Assembly: GCF_900104265.1 (NCBI RefSeq)
Contig: NZ_FNJJ01000003.1
Location: forward strand, 226,672-290,671
Origin: Ectopseudomonas guguanensis
GTDB taxonomy: Bacteria > Pseudomonadota > Gammaproteobacteria > Pseudomonadales > Pseudomonadaceae
DNA length: 64,000 nt
Reading direction: 5' to 3'
Part shown: one piece after another, positions 18,663-28,442 of the stretch
How the letters are laid out: every line of letters starts with the position of its first letter
How positions within the stretch are numbered: the first letter of the stretch is position 1
Position numbers and translations under genes: made by a program
Notes under the pieces: model-generated
The model's database searches: none
What the model was told of the DNA's origin: nothing
What the model saw: the letters and a program-made list of their open reading frames with translations, nothing else

Positions 18663-19652
18663 ATGACCGAGTTCAAGGCCTTGCTGGTCAGTGAAGGCAC
18701 CGACGGCAGCTTCCAGCGTGAAGTCGTCCAGCGCAACGTCGAGCAACTGCCGCAGGGCGAACTGCTGATCCGCGTGCGCTATTCCTCGCTGAACTACAAG
18801 GATGCGCTGTCCGCCAGTGGCAACCGCGGGGTGACCAAGGCCTATCCGCATACGCCCGGCATCGATGCCGCCGGTGTGGTCGAGGCCTCCGGCGTGGCCG
18901 AGTTCGCTGTCGGTGATGAGGTCATCGTCACTGGCTATGACCTGGGCATGAACACGGCCGGCGGCTTCGGCCAGTACATTCGCGTGCCGGCCGCCTGGGC
19001 GATCAAGCGCCCGCAAGGCCTGCCGCTGCGCGAGGCGATGATCCTCGGTACCGCCGGCCTGACCGCCGCCCTGTGCGTGGACAAGCTGGAGCAGGCGGGC
19101 GTCACCCCCGAGGCCGGAACCGTATTGGTCACCGGCGCCACGGGCGGGGTCGGCAGCATTGCCGTGGTGCTGCTCAAGCAGCTGGGCTATCGCGTCGCCG
19201 CCGCGACCGGCAAGGCCGAACAGGCCGAGTTTCTGCGTGGCCTGGGCGCTGACGAAATCGTCAGCCGTGAAGAACTGCAGCAGGGCAGCGAGCGACCGAT
19301 GCTCAAGGAGCGCTGGGCGGCTGCGGTGGACACGGTGGGCGGAGACATTCTGTTCAACGTGGTCAAGTCGCTGCGCCACAGCGGCAGCGTGGCCTGCTGC
19401 GGGCTGACCGCCGGTGTCGGCTTCCAGGCCAGTGTGCTGCCGTTCATCCTGCGCGGGGTCAACCTCCTGGGCGTCGACTCGGTGGAGCTGCCGCTGGTGG
19501 TCAAGGCCTCGATGTGGGACAAGCTGTCGCTGCAATGGAAGCTCGATCTTTCCGCGCTGTGCCGGGAGGTCGGGCTGGAGGACCTGCCCGAGGCCATCGA
19601 GCGCATCCTGGCCGGCGGCATGGTCGGCCGGATTCTGGTTCGGCTGGATTGA
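18663..19652 (+). CDS. acuI: AcuI/YhdH-type NADPH-dependent acryloyl-CoA reductase
   Basis: A 329-aa zinc-free medium-chain reductase. The GroES-like part has SSLNYKDALSASGNRGVTK and YPHTPGIDAAG. The Rossmann part has VTGATGGVGSIAVVLL. These are hallmarks of the YhdH/AcuI subfamily, which reduces acryloyl-CoA to propionyl-CoA using NADPH. The family call is firm; the physiological role in this organism is inferred. The start is ATG at 18663 with AGAGGAGAGG ahead; a GTG one codon earlier also fits. A terminator follows. Confidence 0.88.
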   Translation: MTEFKALLVSEGTDGSFQREVVQRNVEQLPQGELLIRVRYSSLNYKDALSASGNRGVTKAYPHTPGIDAAGVVEASGVAEFAVGDEVIVTGYDLGMNTAGGFGQYIRVPAAWAIKRPQGLPLREAMILGTAGLTAALCVDKLEQAGVTPEAGTVLVTGATGGVGSIAVVLLKQLGYRVAAATGKAEQAEFLRGLGADEIVSREELQQGSERPMLKERWAAAVDTVGGDILFNVVKSLRHSGSVACCGLTAGVGFQASVLPFILRGVNLLGVDSVELPLVVKASMWDKLSLQWKLDLSALCREVGLEDLPEAIERILAGGMVGRILVRLD

Positions 19653-19656
19653 GCGA

Positions 19657-19688
19657 GAGGCCCGTCGATGACGGGCCTCGTCGTTTTC
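19657..19688 (+). terminator. Rho-independent terminator after acuI
   Basis: A perfect 10-bp stem GAGGCCCGTC / GACGGGCCTC with a 3-base loop, followed by GTCGTTTTC. It begins 4 bp after the acuI stop and lies between convergent genes. Confidence 0.8.
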
Positions 19689-20124
19689 AGGCCTGGCTGA
19701 CGTACATGGTGATCTCTGCGCTGAACACAGGTTTGTCCCCCACGTAGGCCATCACCGGCACCTTGATGTCGCCGGTCCGGCTCCAATCCACCTCGCTGCC
19801 ATCGGCCACCGTGCGCACATCGCCATCGGCCTTGGCCAGGTACTGCACCGTCATGCCCTTGGGAATCCAGCGACAGCCGGGGGCGATGGAGGCGTCGGTC
19901 ATGCTGCCGGCGGCAAGCTCGGCGGCGTTGCACAGCGCGATGGCATGTACCGTACCGATATGATTGAGCACTTCGCGGCGCTTGGCGAAGTGGACCTCGG
20001 CATAGCCGGGACGCAGTTCGACCATTTGCGGGGCGATGCTGGCGAAGTAGGGGGCGACCTGACCGATCATTGCGCTGAACTGGGCAGCGCCTGCCTGCTG
20101 AAACATCTGCAACATCTGACTCAT
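19687..20124 (-). CDS. Hotdog-fold thioesterase-like protein (PaaI/DUF4442 type)
   Basis: A 145-aa protein with a hotdog fold. The segment HIGTVHAIALCNAAELAAG corresponds to the central helix with the substrate-binding region, and MTVQYLAKADGDVRTVA to the beta sheet. Probably an acyl-CoA thioesterase or a related binding protein. It is divergent from the TetR regulator at 20226, so it is the likely regulated gene. Confidence 0.8.
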   Translation of the reverse strand: MSQMLQMFQQAGAAQFSAMIGQVAPYFASIAPQMVELRPGYAEVHFAKRREVLNHIGTVHAIALCNAAELAAGSMTDASIAPGCRWIPKGMTVQYLAKADGDVRTVADGSEVDWSRTGDIKVPVMAYVGDKPVFSAEITMYVSQA

Positions 20125-20196
20125 GGCTATCTCCTGGGGTGCTGCGATTGAAGAAGAGTGCGCGCCGAGGCAGTATACGAGTGTTAGAAAATTATT

Positions 20197-20213
20197 CTAG
20201 AAAAATATTCTAG
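20197..20213. promoter_or_regulatory. Candidate TetR operator between the hotdog gene and its regulator
   Basis: A perfect hexamer inverted repeat CTAGAA-N5-TTCTAG within an AT-rich patch in the 101-bp divergent gap, 12 bp before the regulator start. A further half-site-like ATTATTCTAG overlaps on the left. Position and symmetry suit autoregulation by the TetR protein. Confidence 0.55.
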
Positions 20214-20225
20214 TCGAGGAGTGGC

Positions 20226-20810
20226 ATGGCCCGTCCATCGCGTAAAGACGAGATTCTCCAGGCTGCGCTGGCCTGCTTCACCGAGCACGGCGTCGATGCC
20301 ACCACCATCGAGATGATCCGTGACCGCTCAGGGGCGAGCATCGGCAGTCTGTATCATCACTTTGGCAACAAGGAGCGCATCATCGCCGCGCTCTATCTGG
20401 CCGGTACCGCGCAATATGCCGATCTGCTGCAGCGCGGGTTCGCCGAAGCAGGCAGCGCCGAGGCATGCGTCAAACTGCTGGTGACCAGCTACATCGACTG
20501 GGTGGTGGCCAACCCGGATTGGGCGCGTTTCATCCTGCACAGCCGCAGCCGGGTCGAAGCGGGGGAATTGGGCGACGTGCTGCGTGAGGCCAACCGTGAG
20601 CACTTTGCCCGGATACTTGCGGCGCTCGCCGAGTACCGCCGGCAGGGGCTGTTCAGGAGCCTGCCGGACGACTGTTTCGCCTCGGTGGTGATCGGGCCGA
20701 CGCAGGACCTGGCGCGCAACTGGCTGGCTGGTCGCACCCAAAGCGAGCTGGGCGAGTGCCGCGAGCTGCTCGCGCAGATCGCCTGGGAGAGCGTGAAGGG
20801 CGGGGGCTAA
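20226..20810 (+). CDS. TetR family transcriptional regulator
   Basis: A 194-aa protein with the N-terminal TetR helix-turn-helix: RKDEILQAALACFTEHGVDAT, then IEMIRDRSGASIGSLYHHFGNKE. The C-terminal ligand domain is unrelated to well-known antibiotic regulators. Divergence from a hotdog protein suggests it senses an acyl-CoA or lipid-like compound. Its stop codon overlaps the stop of the convergent dioxygenase gene. Confidence 0.92.
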   Translation: MARPSRKDEILQAALACFTEHGVDATTIEMIRDRSGASIGSLYHHFGNKERIIAALYLAGTAQYADLLQRGFAEAGSAEACVKLLVTSYIDWVVANPDWARFILHSRSRVEAGELGDVLREANREHFARILAALAEYRRQGLFRSLPDDCFASVVIGPTQDLARNWLAGRTQSELGECRELLAQIAWESVKGGG

Positions 20811-21574
20811 TCGAAGCGGTAGATGTCCATGCCCAGTGCGCCGTAGGTGAAGCCCGAGTGGGCCACGGAAAAGGCGCCGCCAGCGCCACGGGCGAAGAAC
20901 AGTGGCAGTAGATGCTCTTCGCTCGGGTGATTGCGTTCGGCATTCGGCGCCAGTCGACGGTACTGATGCAGGGCTTCTGCATCGCCCGCTGCGAGCTTTT
21001 CCACCATCCAGTCGCGAAAGGCCTTGGCCCAGGGCGTGATGACGTCGGGGCCGGCGCGCCAGTTCAGCTCGCCCAGGTTGTGGGTGATGCTGCCGGAGCC
21101 GATCAGCAGGATGCCCTGTTCCCGCAAGCCGCTCAGCGCCCGGCCCACGCGGGTCTGCAGCTCTGGGCCGTGATGGCTGGGTAGCGAAAGTTGCAGCAGC
21201 GGAATGTCGGCTTGCGGATACATCAGCGACAGCGGAACCCAGGCACCATGGTCAAAGGGGCGCTGTGCATCGAGCTCGGCCGGCAGCTTGGCAGCCTTCA
21301 GTCGTTCCGCGATTTCGGCGGCCAGCAGCGGCGCTCCAGGGGCTGGATATTGCACGCCATAGAGCGAGGCGGGAAAGCCGCCGAAGTCATGCCAGGTTTG
21401 CGGCTGCGCGCCCGCGGTCAATAGCAGGTTCCGGCTTTCCCAGTGCGCCGACACCACCAGGATGGCCTTCGGTCTGGGCAGCTCGGCGGCCAGCCTGGCC
21501 AGTGCCGGCCCGCTGGCGCCGGGCTCCAGCGCAAGCATCGGCGAGCCGTGGGAGATGAACAGTGAGGGCAGCAT
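20807..21574 (-). CDS. DODA-type extradiol dioxygenase (YgiD-like)
   Basis: A 255-aa member of the class III LigB-like dioxygenases. The metal-binding pieces are LFISHGSPML at the N-terminus, VVSAHWESRN and LLIGSGSITHNLGELNW. Plant and bacterial relatives open the ring of 4,5-DOPA or other catechols using a divalent metal. The start at 21574 is preferred over an upstream Met 21 codons earlier because CAGGAG stands 10 nt before it and the family begins MLPSLFISHG. Substrate unknown. Confidence 0.85.
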   Translation of the reverse strand: MLPSLFISHGSPMLALEPGASGPALARLAAELPRPKAILVVSAHWESRNLLLTAGAQPQTWHDFGGFPASLYGVQYPAPGAPLLAAEIAERLKAAKLPAELDAQRPFDHGAWVPLSLMYPQADIPLLQLSLPSHHGPELQTRVGRALSGLREQGILLIGSGSITHNLGELNWRAGPDVITPWAKAFRDWMVEKLAAGDAEALHQYRRLAPNAERNHPSEEHLLPLFFARGAGGAFSVAHSGFTYGALGMDIYRFD

Positions 21575-21639
21575 GGCGATCAGCTCCTGAAGTAGGATGT
21601 CGTCATCTTCGTTGCTGGGCCTATCGACTTCCAGCATAA

Positions 21640-22398
<759 letters not shown>

Positions 22399-22422
22399 GC
22401 GGGGCGTTTTTGCGTCGAGCAC

Positions 22423-22450
22423 AAAAAAGGCGACCCGAAGGTCGCCTTTT
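22423..22450. terminator. Bidirectional terminator between tpm and htpX
   Basis: A hairpin AAAAGGCGACC / GGTCGCCTTTT with loop CGAA and A/T runs on both sides. It sits 17 bp after the minus-strand htpX stop and after the REP behind tpm. Confidence 0.85.
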
Positions 22451-22466
22451 CTTTGTTTCGGGGCGA

Positions 22467-23339
22467 TCAACCCAGGCGGCGCAGCGCCTCGATGCGATCT
22501 TCCAGCGGCGGGTGGGTCATCAGCAGGCCGGCCAGGCCGTTCTTCAGGCCACCGTTGATGCCGAAGGCCGTCAGGCTATCGGGCATCTGCACCGGCACGC
22601 CCTGTTCGGCACGCAGGCGCTGCAGGGCGGCGATCATCGAGCCGGTACCCGCCAGGCGTGCGCCGGCTTCGTCGGCCTTGAACTCGCGTTTGCGCGAGAA
22701 CCACATGACGATGATGCTGGCCAGAATGCCCAGTACCAGCTCGGCGAAGATGGTCGCGACGAAGTAGCCGATGCCATGGCCGTCCTCGTTCTTCAGGATC
22801 GCCTTGTCGACGAAGTTGCCGAAGATGCGCGCGAAGAACATCACGAAGGTATTCACCACGCCCTGGATCAGCGCCAGGGTGACCATGTCGCCGTTGGCCA
22901 CGTGGCCGATCTCGTGGGCCAGTACCGCGCGCACCTCATCCGGCGAGAAGCGCTCCAGCAGGCCCTGGCTGACGGCCACCAGCGCGTCGTTCTTGTTCCA
23001 GCCGGTGGCGAAGGCGTTGGACTCGTAGGCGGGGAAGATGCCGACTTCCGGCATCTTGATGCCGGCGTCGCGCGACAGCTCCTCGACGGTCTGCAGCAGC
23101 CATTGTTCATGGCGGGTACGCGGCTGGGTGATGATCTGGGTGCCGGTGCTCATCTTCGCCATCCACTTGGACAGGAACAGCGACACCAGCGAGCCGGCGA
23201 AACCGAACACGGCGCAGAAGATCAGCAGGCTGCCATGGTTCTGGCCGGTGAAGCGGTCGACCCCCAGCAGTTTGAGGGTGATGCTGGCGATGATCAGCAC
23301 CGCCAGGTTGGTGGCCAGGAACAACATAATGCGCATCAT
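22467..23339 (-). CDS. htpX: Membrane zinc metalloprotease HtpX
   Basis: A 290-aa M48 protease in the inner membrane that degrades misfolded membrane proteins in the heat/envelope-stress response. Two N-terminal membrane helices (residues about 3-24 and 36-58) precede the zinc motif HEIGH (H142, E143, H146). Two more hydrophobic stretches follow (around residues 155-175 and 190-215). A zinc-ligand glutamate is expected in the KADEAGA segment. Length matches E. coli HtpX (293 aa). Confidence 0.96.
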   Translation of the reverse strand: MMRIMLFLATNLAVLIIASITLKLLGVDRFTGQNHGSLLIFCAVFGFAGSLVSLFLSKWMAKMSTGTQIITQPRTRHEQWLLQTVEELSRDAGIKMPEVGIFPAYESNAFATGWNKNDALVAVSQGLLERFSPDEVRAVLAHEIGHVANGDMVTLALIQGVVNTFVMFFARIFGNFVDKAILKNEDGHGIGYFVATIFAELVLGILASIIVMWFSRKREFKADEAGARLAGTGSMIAALQRLRAEQGVPVQMPDSLTAFGINGGLKNGLAGLLMTHPPLEDRIEALRRLG

Positions 23340-23432
23340 GGTGTGAACGGACTCCTCACGGGAAAGACGTACGAGTAATGCCGGCTATATAAGGGCGCGC
23401 CCCTGGGGCTTTCAACCAGTGACTATTTCAAA

Positions 23433-23879
23433 CTATGTATCCTGGCCGTGCAGCGAGCTCTCGAACAGCAGGCGGGTGAGGCGGGCGGTGCGCTCGCCGT
23501 GCTGCTGGGCCAGGGCTTCGCGTAGCTGGAAGGCCAGTGTGGCATGCACGCGGCGCACGCTCGGTGGCAGTGCTTCGCCCTCGCGCAAGGCATGAGGGAC
23601 GGCGCGTGACAGACGCAGGAAGCCCTTCTCGGTGAGCACCGCCTGATCCAGCGCGTCGTAGGCGATGGTCGACTCGAAACGCAGATAGCCTTCCTCGGCC
23701 AGCCACAGCAGCGCACCCAGGCAGGCCTGGTGGCGCTTGCTCGGCAGGCCGAATTCGTCGGGCTCCTCGCGGCCGATCAGGTCTTCCACGTACAAGGCCA
23801 TCTTGCGCGGGAAGGCCTGGTAGAGCATCAGCAGGCCGCTGGCCGCATCCTTGTAGAAGTCGTCGATCTGCAGGTCCAT
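23433..23879 (-). CDS. Conserved hypothetical protein
   Basis: A 148-aa soluble protein, mostly helical, with no motif that I recognise. Segments such as LWLAEEGYLRFESTIAYDALDQAVLTEKGFLRL resemble a winged-helix-like layout, but I would not assign DNA binding. It is 6 bp downstream of the aminotransferase gene on the same strand, so it is probably co-transcribed with it. A homologue lies in the same place in P. aeruginosa (PA2829, from memory). Confidence 0.75.
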   Translation of the reverse strand: MDLQIDDFYKDAASGLLMLYQAFPRKMALYVEDLIGREEPDEFGLPSKRHQACLGALLWLAEEGYLRFESTIAYDALDQAVLTEKGFLRLSRAVPHALREGEALPPSVRRVHATLAFQLREALAQQHGERTARLTRLLFESSLHGQDT

Positions 23880-23885
23880 GTCGGC

Positions 23886-25097
23886 TTACTGGCTGTAGCC
23901 CTTGAGGAAGTTGCCGATACGGCCGATGGCCTGCTCCAGGTCGTCGACGCGGGGCAGGGTGACCACGCGGAAGTGATCCGGCCACGGCCAGTTGAAGGCG
24001 GTGCCCTGGACGATCAGCAGCTTCTCCGACAGCAGCAGATCGAGAACGAACTTCTCGTCGTTGTGGATCGGGCAGACCTTCGGGTCGATCTTCGGGAAGG
24101 CGTACAACGCGCCCATGGGCTTGACGCAGCTGACCCCGGGGATGTCGTTGAGCAGCTCCCAGGCGCGGTTGCGCTGCTCCAGCAGGCGGCCGTTCGGCAG
24201 TACCAGGTCGTTGATGCTCTGGTAGCCGCCCAGCGCGGTCTGGATCGCGTGCTGGCTCGGCACGTTGGCGCACAGGCGCATGTTGGCCAGGATATCCAGG
24301 CCTTCGATGTAGCTCTGCGCCTTGTGTTTGGGCCCGGAAATGGCCACCCAGCCGGAACGGAAGCCGGCCACGCGGTAGCTCTTGGACAGGCCGTTGAAGG
24401 TCAGGCAGAGCACGTCCGGCGCCAGCGAGGCGGTGCTGATGTGCACGGCTTCGTCGTAGAGGATCTTGTCGTAGATCTCGTCGGAGAAGATCACCAGGTT
24501 GTGCTGGCGCGCCAGTTCGACGATGTCCTGCAGGACTTCCCTGGAATACACCGCGCCGGTGGGGTTGTTCGGGTTGATCAGCACCAGCGCCTTGGTGTTC
24601 GGCGTGATCTTAGCGCGCATGTCGGCGATGTCGGGGAACCAGCCGGCCTGTTCGTCGCACAGGTAGTGCACCGGCTTGCCGCCGGACAGTGCCACGGCAG
24701 CGGTCCACAGCGGATAGTCGGGCGCCGGGATGAGCACCTCGTCACCGTTGTTGAGCAGCGCCTGCATGGCCATGACGATCAGTTCGGACACGCCGTTGCC
24801 GAGGTAGATGTCCTCGATGGTGACGCCTTCGACCTGCTTCTGCTGGTAGTACTGCATCACCGCCTTGCGTGCGCTGAACAGCCCCTTGGAGTCGCTGTAA
24901 CCCTGGGCGGTGGGCAGGTTGCGGATGACGTCCTGAAGAATTTCTTCCGGTGCCTCGAAACCGAACGGCGCCGGGTTGCCGATATTCAGCTTGAGGATGC
25001 GATGGCCTTCCTCTTCCAGACGCTTGGCGTGCTTGAGCACCGGCCCGCGAATGTCGTAGCAGACGTTGGCGAGCTTGTTCGATTTGCTGACCTGCAT
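23886..25097 (-). CDS. alaA: Alanine/valine-pyruvate type aminotransferase (AlaA family)
   Basis: A 403-aa fold-type I aminotransferase, probably converting pyruvate and glutamate to alanine and 2-oxoglutarate. The Schiff-base lysine is K239 in NGLSKSYRVAGFRSGW, and cofactor contacts appear in NPNNPTGAVYS. Start MQVSKSNKLANVCYDIRGP and length match E. coli AlaA (405 aa). Divergent from msrB across about 290 bp. Confidence 0.9.
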   Translation of the reverse strand: MQVSKSNKLANVCYDIRGPVLKHAKRLEEEGHRILKLNIGNPAPFGFEAPEEILQDVIRNLPTAQGYSDSKGLFSARKAVMQYYQQKQVEGVTIEDIYLGNGVSELIVMAMQALLNNGDEVLIPAPDYPLWTAAVALSGGKPVHYLCDEQAGWFPDIADMRAKITPNTKALVLINPNNPTGAVYSREVLQDIVELARQHNLVIFSDEIYDKILYDEAVHISTASLAPDVLCLTFNGLSKSYRVAGFRSGWVAISGPKHKAQSYIEGLDILANMRLCANVPSQHAIQTALGGYQSINDLVLPNGRLLEQRNRAWELLNDIPGVSCVKPMGALYAFPKIDPKVCPIHNDEKFVLDLLLSEKLLIVQGTAFNWPWPDHFRVVTLPRVDDLEQAIGRIGNFLKGYSQ

Positions 25098-25388
25098 GTA
25101 AGGGATCCCGAGCTAAGGAAAACCCACTGAAGCACGCTGCAAAATTCTCCCGACGGGGAATCTTGGCAGCCCGTAACGTGGGTGACAGACTGGGGTCGAA
25201 TCATACGTGGCGACCTGGGCGCGGCAAAGGTGCCAGCCCTGCTTTTTTCTGGCCTGCCACGCGCCGCACACTCATGCCGCGGCCCGGAAACTTCTCAGCG
25301 GCGGTCTCCGTGGGCCAGAGTTTCAGGGCAGTGCTGGCGTCGCGCGCGAAACCCCGTGCTGCCCATTTACCGAGGAGGAAACCCGCTC

Positions 25389-25784
25389 GTGGATAAAGTC
25401 GACAAGTCGTTGGACACCTGGCGTGAAGAGCTGACCGACGAGCAGTTCCATGTCTGTCGCCTGGGAGGCACGGAGCGACCATTCACCGGTGCCTACCACG
25501 ACAGCAAGACCCCAGGCATCTACCACTGCGCCTGCTGTGGCGAAGCCCTGTTCGATTCGGACGCCAAGTACGATTCCGGCAGCGGCTGGCCAAGCTATTT
25601 CCAGCCGATCAACGAGGAGGTGATCGCCAGCCTCGACGATTACAGCCATGGCATGCATCGCATCGAGGTCAAATGCGCCAAGTGCGATGCTCATCTGGGG
25701 CACGTGTTTCCGGATGGCCCGCGGCCGACCGGGCTGCGCTACTGCATCAACTCGCTGTCGCTGAAACTGGTGCCGCGCGCTTGA
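25389..25784 (+). CDS. msrB: Peptide methionine-R-sulfoxide reductase
   Basis: Repairs R-methionine sulfoxide in proteins. The 131-aa protein has two zinc CxxC pairs (C47/C50 and C96/C99), the GSGWPSY substrate motif and the catalytic cysteine C119 in RYCINS. The start is GTG at 25389, preceded by GAGGAGGAA; this matches the usual length near 131 aa. The open frame upstream runs through the divergent control region and is not coding. Confidence 0.95.
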   Translation: MDKVDKSLDTWREELTDEQFHVCRLGGTERPFTGAYHDSKTPGIYHCACCGEALFDSDAKYDSGSGWPSYFQPINEEVIASLDDYSHGMHRIEVKCAKCDAHLGHVFPDGPRPTGLRYCINSLSLKLVPRA

Positions 25785-25825
25785 GCAGGGTGCGCCAGGC
25801 ACCTTGCGTGCCTGGCGCCTGACAC

Positions 25826-26005
25826 TCAACCCTGCCGATGCGCTTGCTGGCGGCTTTCTTCCAGGGCTTTGCAGGCCTGCTGGATCATGTCTTCGGTAAT
25901 GGGCACTTCGCGGCCCTGGCCATCGATGATAAAACCGCCCACCGGCATCTGCGGTTGCTTGACCGGGGTGTTGGGGCGTTGGGCGACATTGTCTTGCAAG
26001 CTCAT
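25826..26005 (-). CDS. Small conserved Pseudomonas protein (PA1571-like)
   Basis: A 59-aa soluble protein starting at the ATG after AGGAG (start 26005). Contains PVGGFIIDGQGREVPITEDM and a C-terminal helix IQQACKALEESRQQ. The layout and position next to the NAD-kinase-like gene fit PA1571 of P. aeruginosa, as I remember it. No known function. It is convergent with msrB and divergent from the gene at 26296, with hairpin copy 2 between. Confidence 0.8.
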   Translation of the reverse strand: MSLQDNVAQRPNTPVKQPQMPVGGFIIDGQGREVPITEDMIQQACKALEESRQQAHRQG

Positions 26006-26071
26006 GGCCTGTCTCCTCATCAGTGATGCGCGCCAGTCTAGGGGGGCTAGATGAACGCGCGGTGACAACAA

Positions 26072-26213
26072 GGAACCTGCTTAAAGTCTGCTGCGCGTCG
26101 GCCATGCTGCGTTGAAATCGGGCTCAGAATGCTCATTTACAACTCGTAAACTCCGCTTCTTCGCCCAATTTCGCCTTGCCTGGCTCTAGCTCGCGATACT
26201 TTAAGCAGATTCC
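26072..26213. repeat. Long hairpin repeat, copy 2 of 4
   Basis: A 142-bp imperfect palindrome. The outer arms 26072-26087 and 26198-26213 pair with one mismatch. The inner arm GAAATCGGGC pairs with GCCCAATTTC, different bases from copy 1 in the same place. The apex and flanks are the same invariant bases as in copy 1 (ATGCTCATTTAC / GTAAACTCCGCTT). Unlike the other copies it lies between two divergent start codons, where a terminator makes little sense. Confidence 0.85.
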
Positions 26214-26295
26214 ATGACGGCGGAACTCCGTCACAAAACACTTAGCGAAAGTCGTATTGCAGGCTGCGTGCCAGCCTGCGTGGAACGAGGAATAC

Positions 26296-27411
26296 ATGGC
26301 GCGTTTTCATATCGGTCTGATCATCAATCCGCTGGCCGGGCTGGGTGGCCCGGCTGCCTTCAAGGGCAGCGACGGCATGGCCGAGCAGGCATTGGCCCTT
26401 GGCGTCGAGGCGAAAGCCGCGCAGCGCACGCGTACGGCCCTGGAACAGTTGCTGGCCCTGCGCGAGCGCATCGAATTCGTCAGCTACCCGGGGGCGATGG
26501 GTGGCGAGCTATTGGCGCAGATGGGCTTTGAGCATCGGTTGCTGGGTGAGTTGGGTGACGGCGCGACCACCGCCGAGGATACCCGGCGTGCGGTGCGGCA
26601 GCTTCAGGACGCCGGCGTGGCACTGATTCTGTTCGCCGGCGGTGACGGTACTGCACGTGATGTCTGTGCGGTGGTGAACGCGTCGCAGCCTGTGCTGGGC
26701 ATTCCGGCCGGGGTGAAGATTCAGTCCGGCGTCTATGCCATCAGCCCAAGGGCGGCGGGTGAGCTCACCGCTCGCCTGGTCGAGGGCGGCCTGGTGCGTC
26801 TGGCCAGCGGCGAGGTGCGCGACATCGACGAGGCCGCCCTGCGCGAAGACCGCGTCACCGCGCGCTGGTACGGCGAGCTGTGCGTGCCGCAGGAGGGCGG
26901 CTACGTGCAGGCGGTCAAGCAGGGGGGGATGGAGTCCGAAGAGCTGGTGCTGGCCGACCTGGCCGCCTGGCTGGAGAGTGAATGGGAGCCGGGCGTTCGC
27001 TACGTGTTCGGTCCCGGCTCGACCCTGCATGGCCTGGCGCAGAATCTCGGGCTGGAAACTACCTTGCTCGGTGTCGATATGATCGAGGATGGCCAGGTGA
27101 TCGCTCGCGACGTCAATGAAGCCGAGCTGTTCGCCCTGGTCGATGGGCATCCGACTTACCTGCTGGTCACCGCCATTGGCGGCCAGGGGCATATCATTGG
27201 TCGCGGCAATCAGCAGATCAGCCCGCGGGTGTTGCGCGCCGTCGGCCTGGAGAGGCTGCGCGTGGTCGCCACCAAGCGCAAGCTGGCGACGCTTGAGGGC
27301 CGGCCGCTGCTGGTGGACAGTGGCGAGGTGACGCTGGACGATGCCTTCCCCGATGCCGTGCGGGTCTGGGCAGGTTACAAGGAAGAGTTGCTGTATCCCT
27401 TGGCTCGATAG
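26296..27411 (+). CDS. ATP-NAD kinase family protein
   Basis: A 371-aa protein of the ATP-NAD/AcoX kinase group, related to NAD kinase and diacylglycerol kinase. It has the nucleotide motif GGDGTARD (115-122). The N-terminus IGLIINPLAGLGGPAAFKGSD is a phosphate-binding segment. It is longer than the housekeeping NAD kinase (about 295 aa), so it is probably a paralogue with another substrate. First gene of a tightly spaced series on the plus strand that includes DUF1287, DCC and DoxX-like proteins. Confidence 0.88.
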   Translation: MARFHIGLIINPLAGLGGPAAFKGSDGMAEQALALGVEAKAAQRTRTALEQLLALRERIEFVSYPGAMGGELLAQMGFEHRLLGELGDGATTAEDTRRAVRQLQDAGVALILFAGGDGTARDVCAVVNASQPVLGIPAGVKIQSGVYAISPRAAGELTARLVEGGLVRLASGEVRDIDEAALREDRVTARWYGELCVPQEGGYVQAVKQGGMESEELVLADLAAWLESEWEPGVRYVFGPGSTLHGLAQNLGLETTLLGVDMIEDGQVIARDVNEAELFALVDGHPTYLLVTAIGGQGHIIGRGNQQISPRVLRAVGLERLRVVATKRKLATLEGRPLLVDSGEVTLDDAFPDAVRVWAGYKEELLYPLAR

Positions 27412-27420
27412 GAGATCGCG

Positions 27421-28011
27421 ATGCGGATGCTGGTTGTCCTGCTGGCCTGGGCGCTGGCCCTGGCTGCGCAGGCCATCGAGGCTGACAGGCTGGTGCTGGA
27501 TGCGCGCAAGCAGGTCGGCGTGACCCTGAGCTATGATCCGGCCTACCGCCAGTTGAGCTATCCGGGCGGCGACGTGCCCATGGCCACCGGCGTGTGCACC
27601 GACGTGGTGATCCGCGCGCTGCGCCAGCAGGGGCTGGACCTGCAGGAGGCGGTGCATCGCGACATGCGCGGCAATTTTGCCGTCTACCCGAGAAACTGGG
27701 GCCTGAGCCGGCCGGACAGCAATATCGACCACCGTCGCGTGCCCAATCTGATGACCTGGTTCAAACGTCAGGGCTGGTCGCTGCCGATCAGTCAGGACGC
27801 TGATTCCTACCGCGCCGGCGATATCGTCACCTGGGATCTGGGACGCGGCCTGACTCATATCGGCATCGTCAGCGATCGCCGGGCGTCAAATGGTGCGCCG
27901 CTGATCCTGCACAACATCGGCCGCGGCACGCAGGAGGAAGACATCCTCTTCGCCTACCGCATCACTGGCCATTACCGCCCGCAGGCGCAACAGGCGAGTG
28001 CCCTGAGATGA
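27421..28011 (+). CDS. DUF1287 domain periplasmic protein
   Basis: A 196-aa protein with an N-terminal signal peptide (MRMLVVLLAWALALAAQA). The conserved part has GVCTDVVIRALRQQG, DIVTWDLGRGLTHIGIVSD and ILHNIGRG. The Cys with a later His resembles the layout of NlpC/P60-like cysteine hydrolases, so a cell-wall hydrolase role is possible but unproven. It starts 9 bp after the kinase-like gene; its stop overlaps the next start by ATGA. Confidence 0.85.
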   Translation: MRMLVVLLAWALALAAQAIEADRLVLDARKQVGVTLSYDPAYRQLSYPGGDVPMATGVCTDVVIRALRQQGLDLQEAVHRDMRGNFAVYPRNWGLSRPDSNIDHRRVPNLMTWFKRQGWSLPISQDADSYRAGDIVTWDLGRGLTHIGIVSDRRASNGAPLILHNIGRGTQEEDILFAYRITGHYRPQAQQASALR

Positions 28012-28442
28012 CGGAGCCATCGCTACCACCCGGCCTGTCGGCAGGCGAGCGCGTCGTGCTGTTCGACGGCGTCTGCAAGCTGTGCAACGGCTGGGCGAGG
28101 TTCCTCATCCGTCATGACCCCACGCGGCAGTTTCGCCTGGCATCCGTGCAGTCCGTCCAGGGGCAGGCGTTGCTGGCCTGGTATGGGCTGCCGACCGATC
28201 GTTTCGACACCATGGCCCTGATCGACGAGGCGGGGCTGCATGTACGCTCCACGGCGCTGCTGCGCATTCTCTCGCGCTTGCCGCAACCCTGGCGTGCGCT
28301 GCGATTGCTGCGCCTGGTGCCCCGGCCGCTGCGGGATTGGTGTTATGACCGCATTGCGCTGAATCGCTATCGCCTGTTCGGCCGGCATGCCGTCTGCCTG
28401 CTGCCCACGGCCGACCACGCCGAGCGCTTTCTGCATGACTGA
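28008..28442 (+). CDS. DCC family thiol-disulfide oxidoreductase-like protein (DUF393)
   Basis: A 144-aa protein with FDGVCKLCNGWARFLIRHD, the DxxCxxC signature that names the DCC family, which is distantly thioredoxin-like. Role unknown; redox function is inferred. Its start overlaps the DUF1287 stop and its end overlaps the following DoxX-like gene by 8 bp, so the three are probably translated together. Confidence 0.85.
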   Translation: MTEPSLPPGLSAGERVVLFDGVCKLCNGWARFLIRHDPTRQFRLASVQSVQGQALLAWYGLPTDRFDTMALIDEAGLHVRSTALLRILSRLPQPWRALRLLRLVPRPLRDWCYDRIALNRYRLFGRHAVCLLPTADHAERFLHD

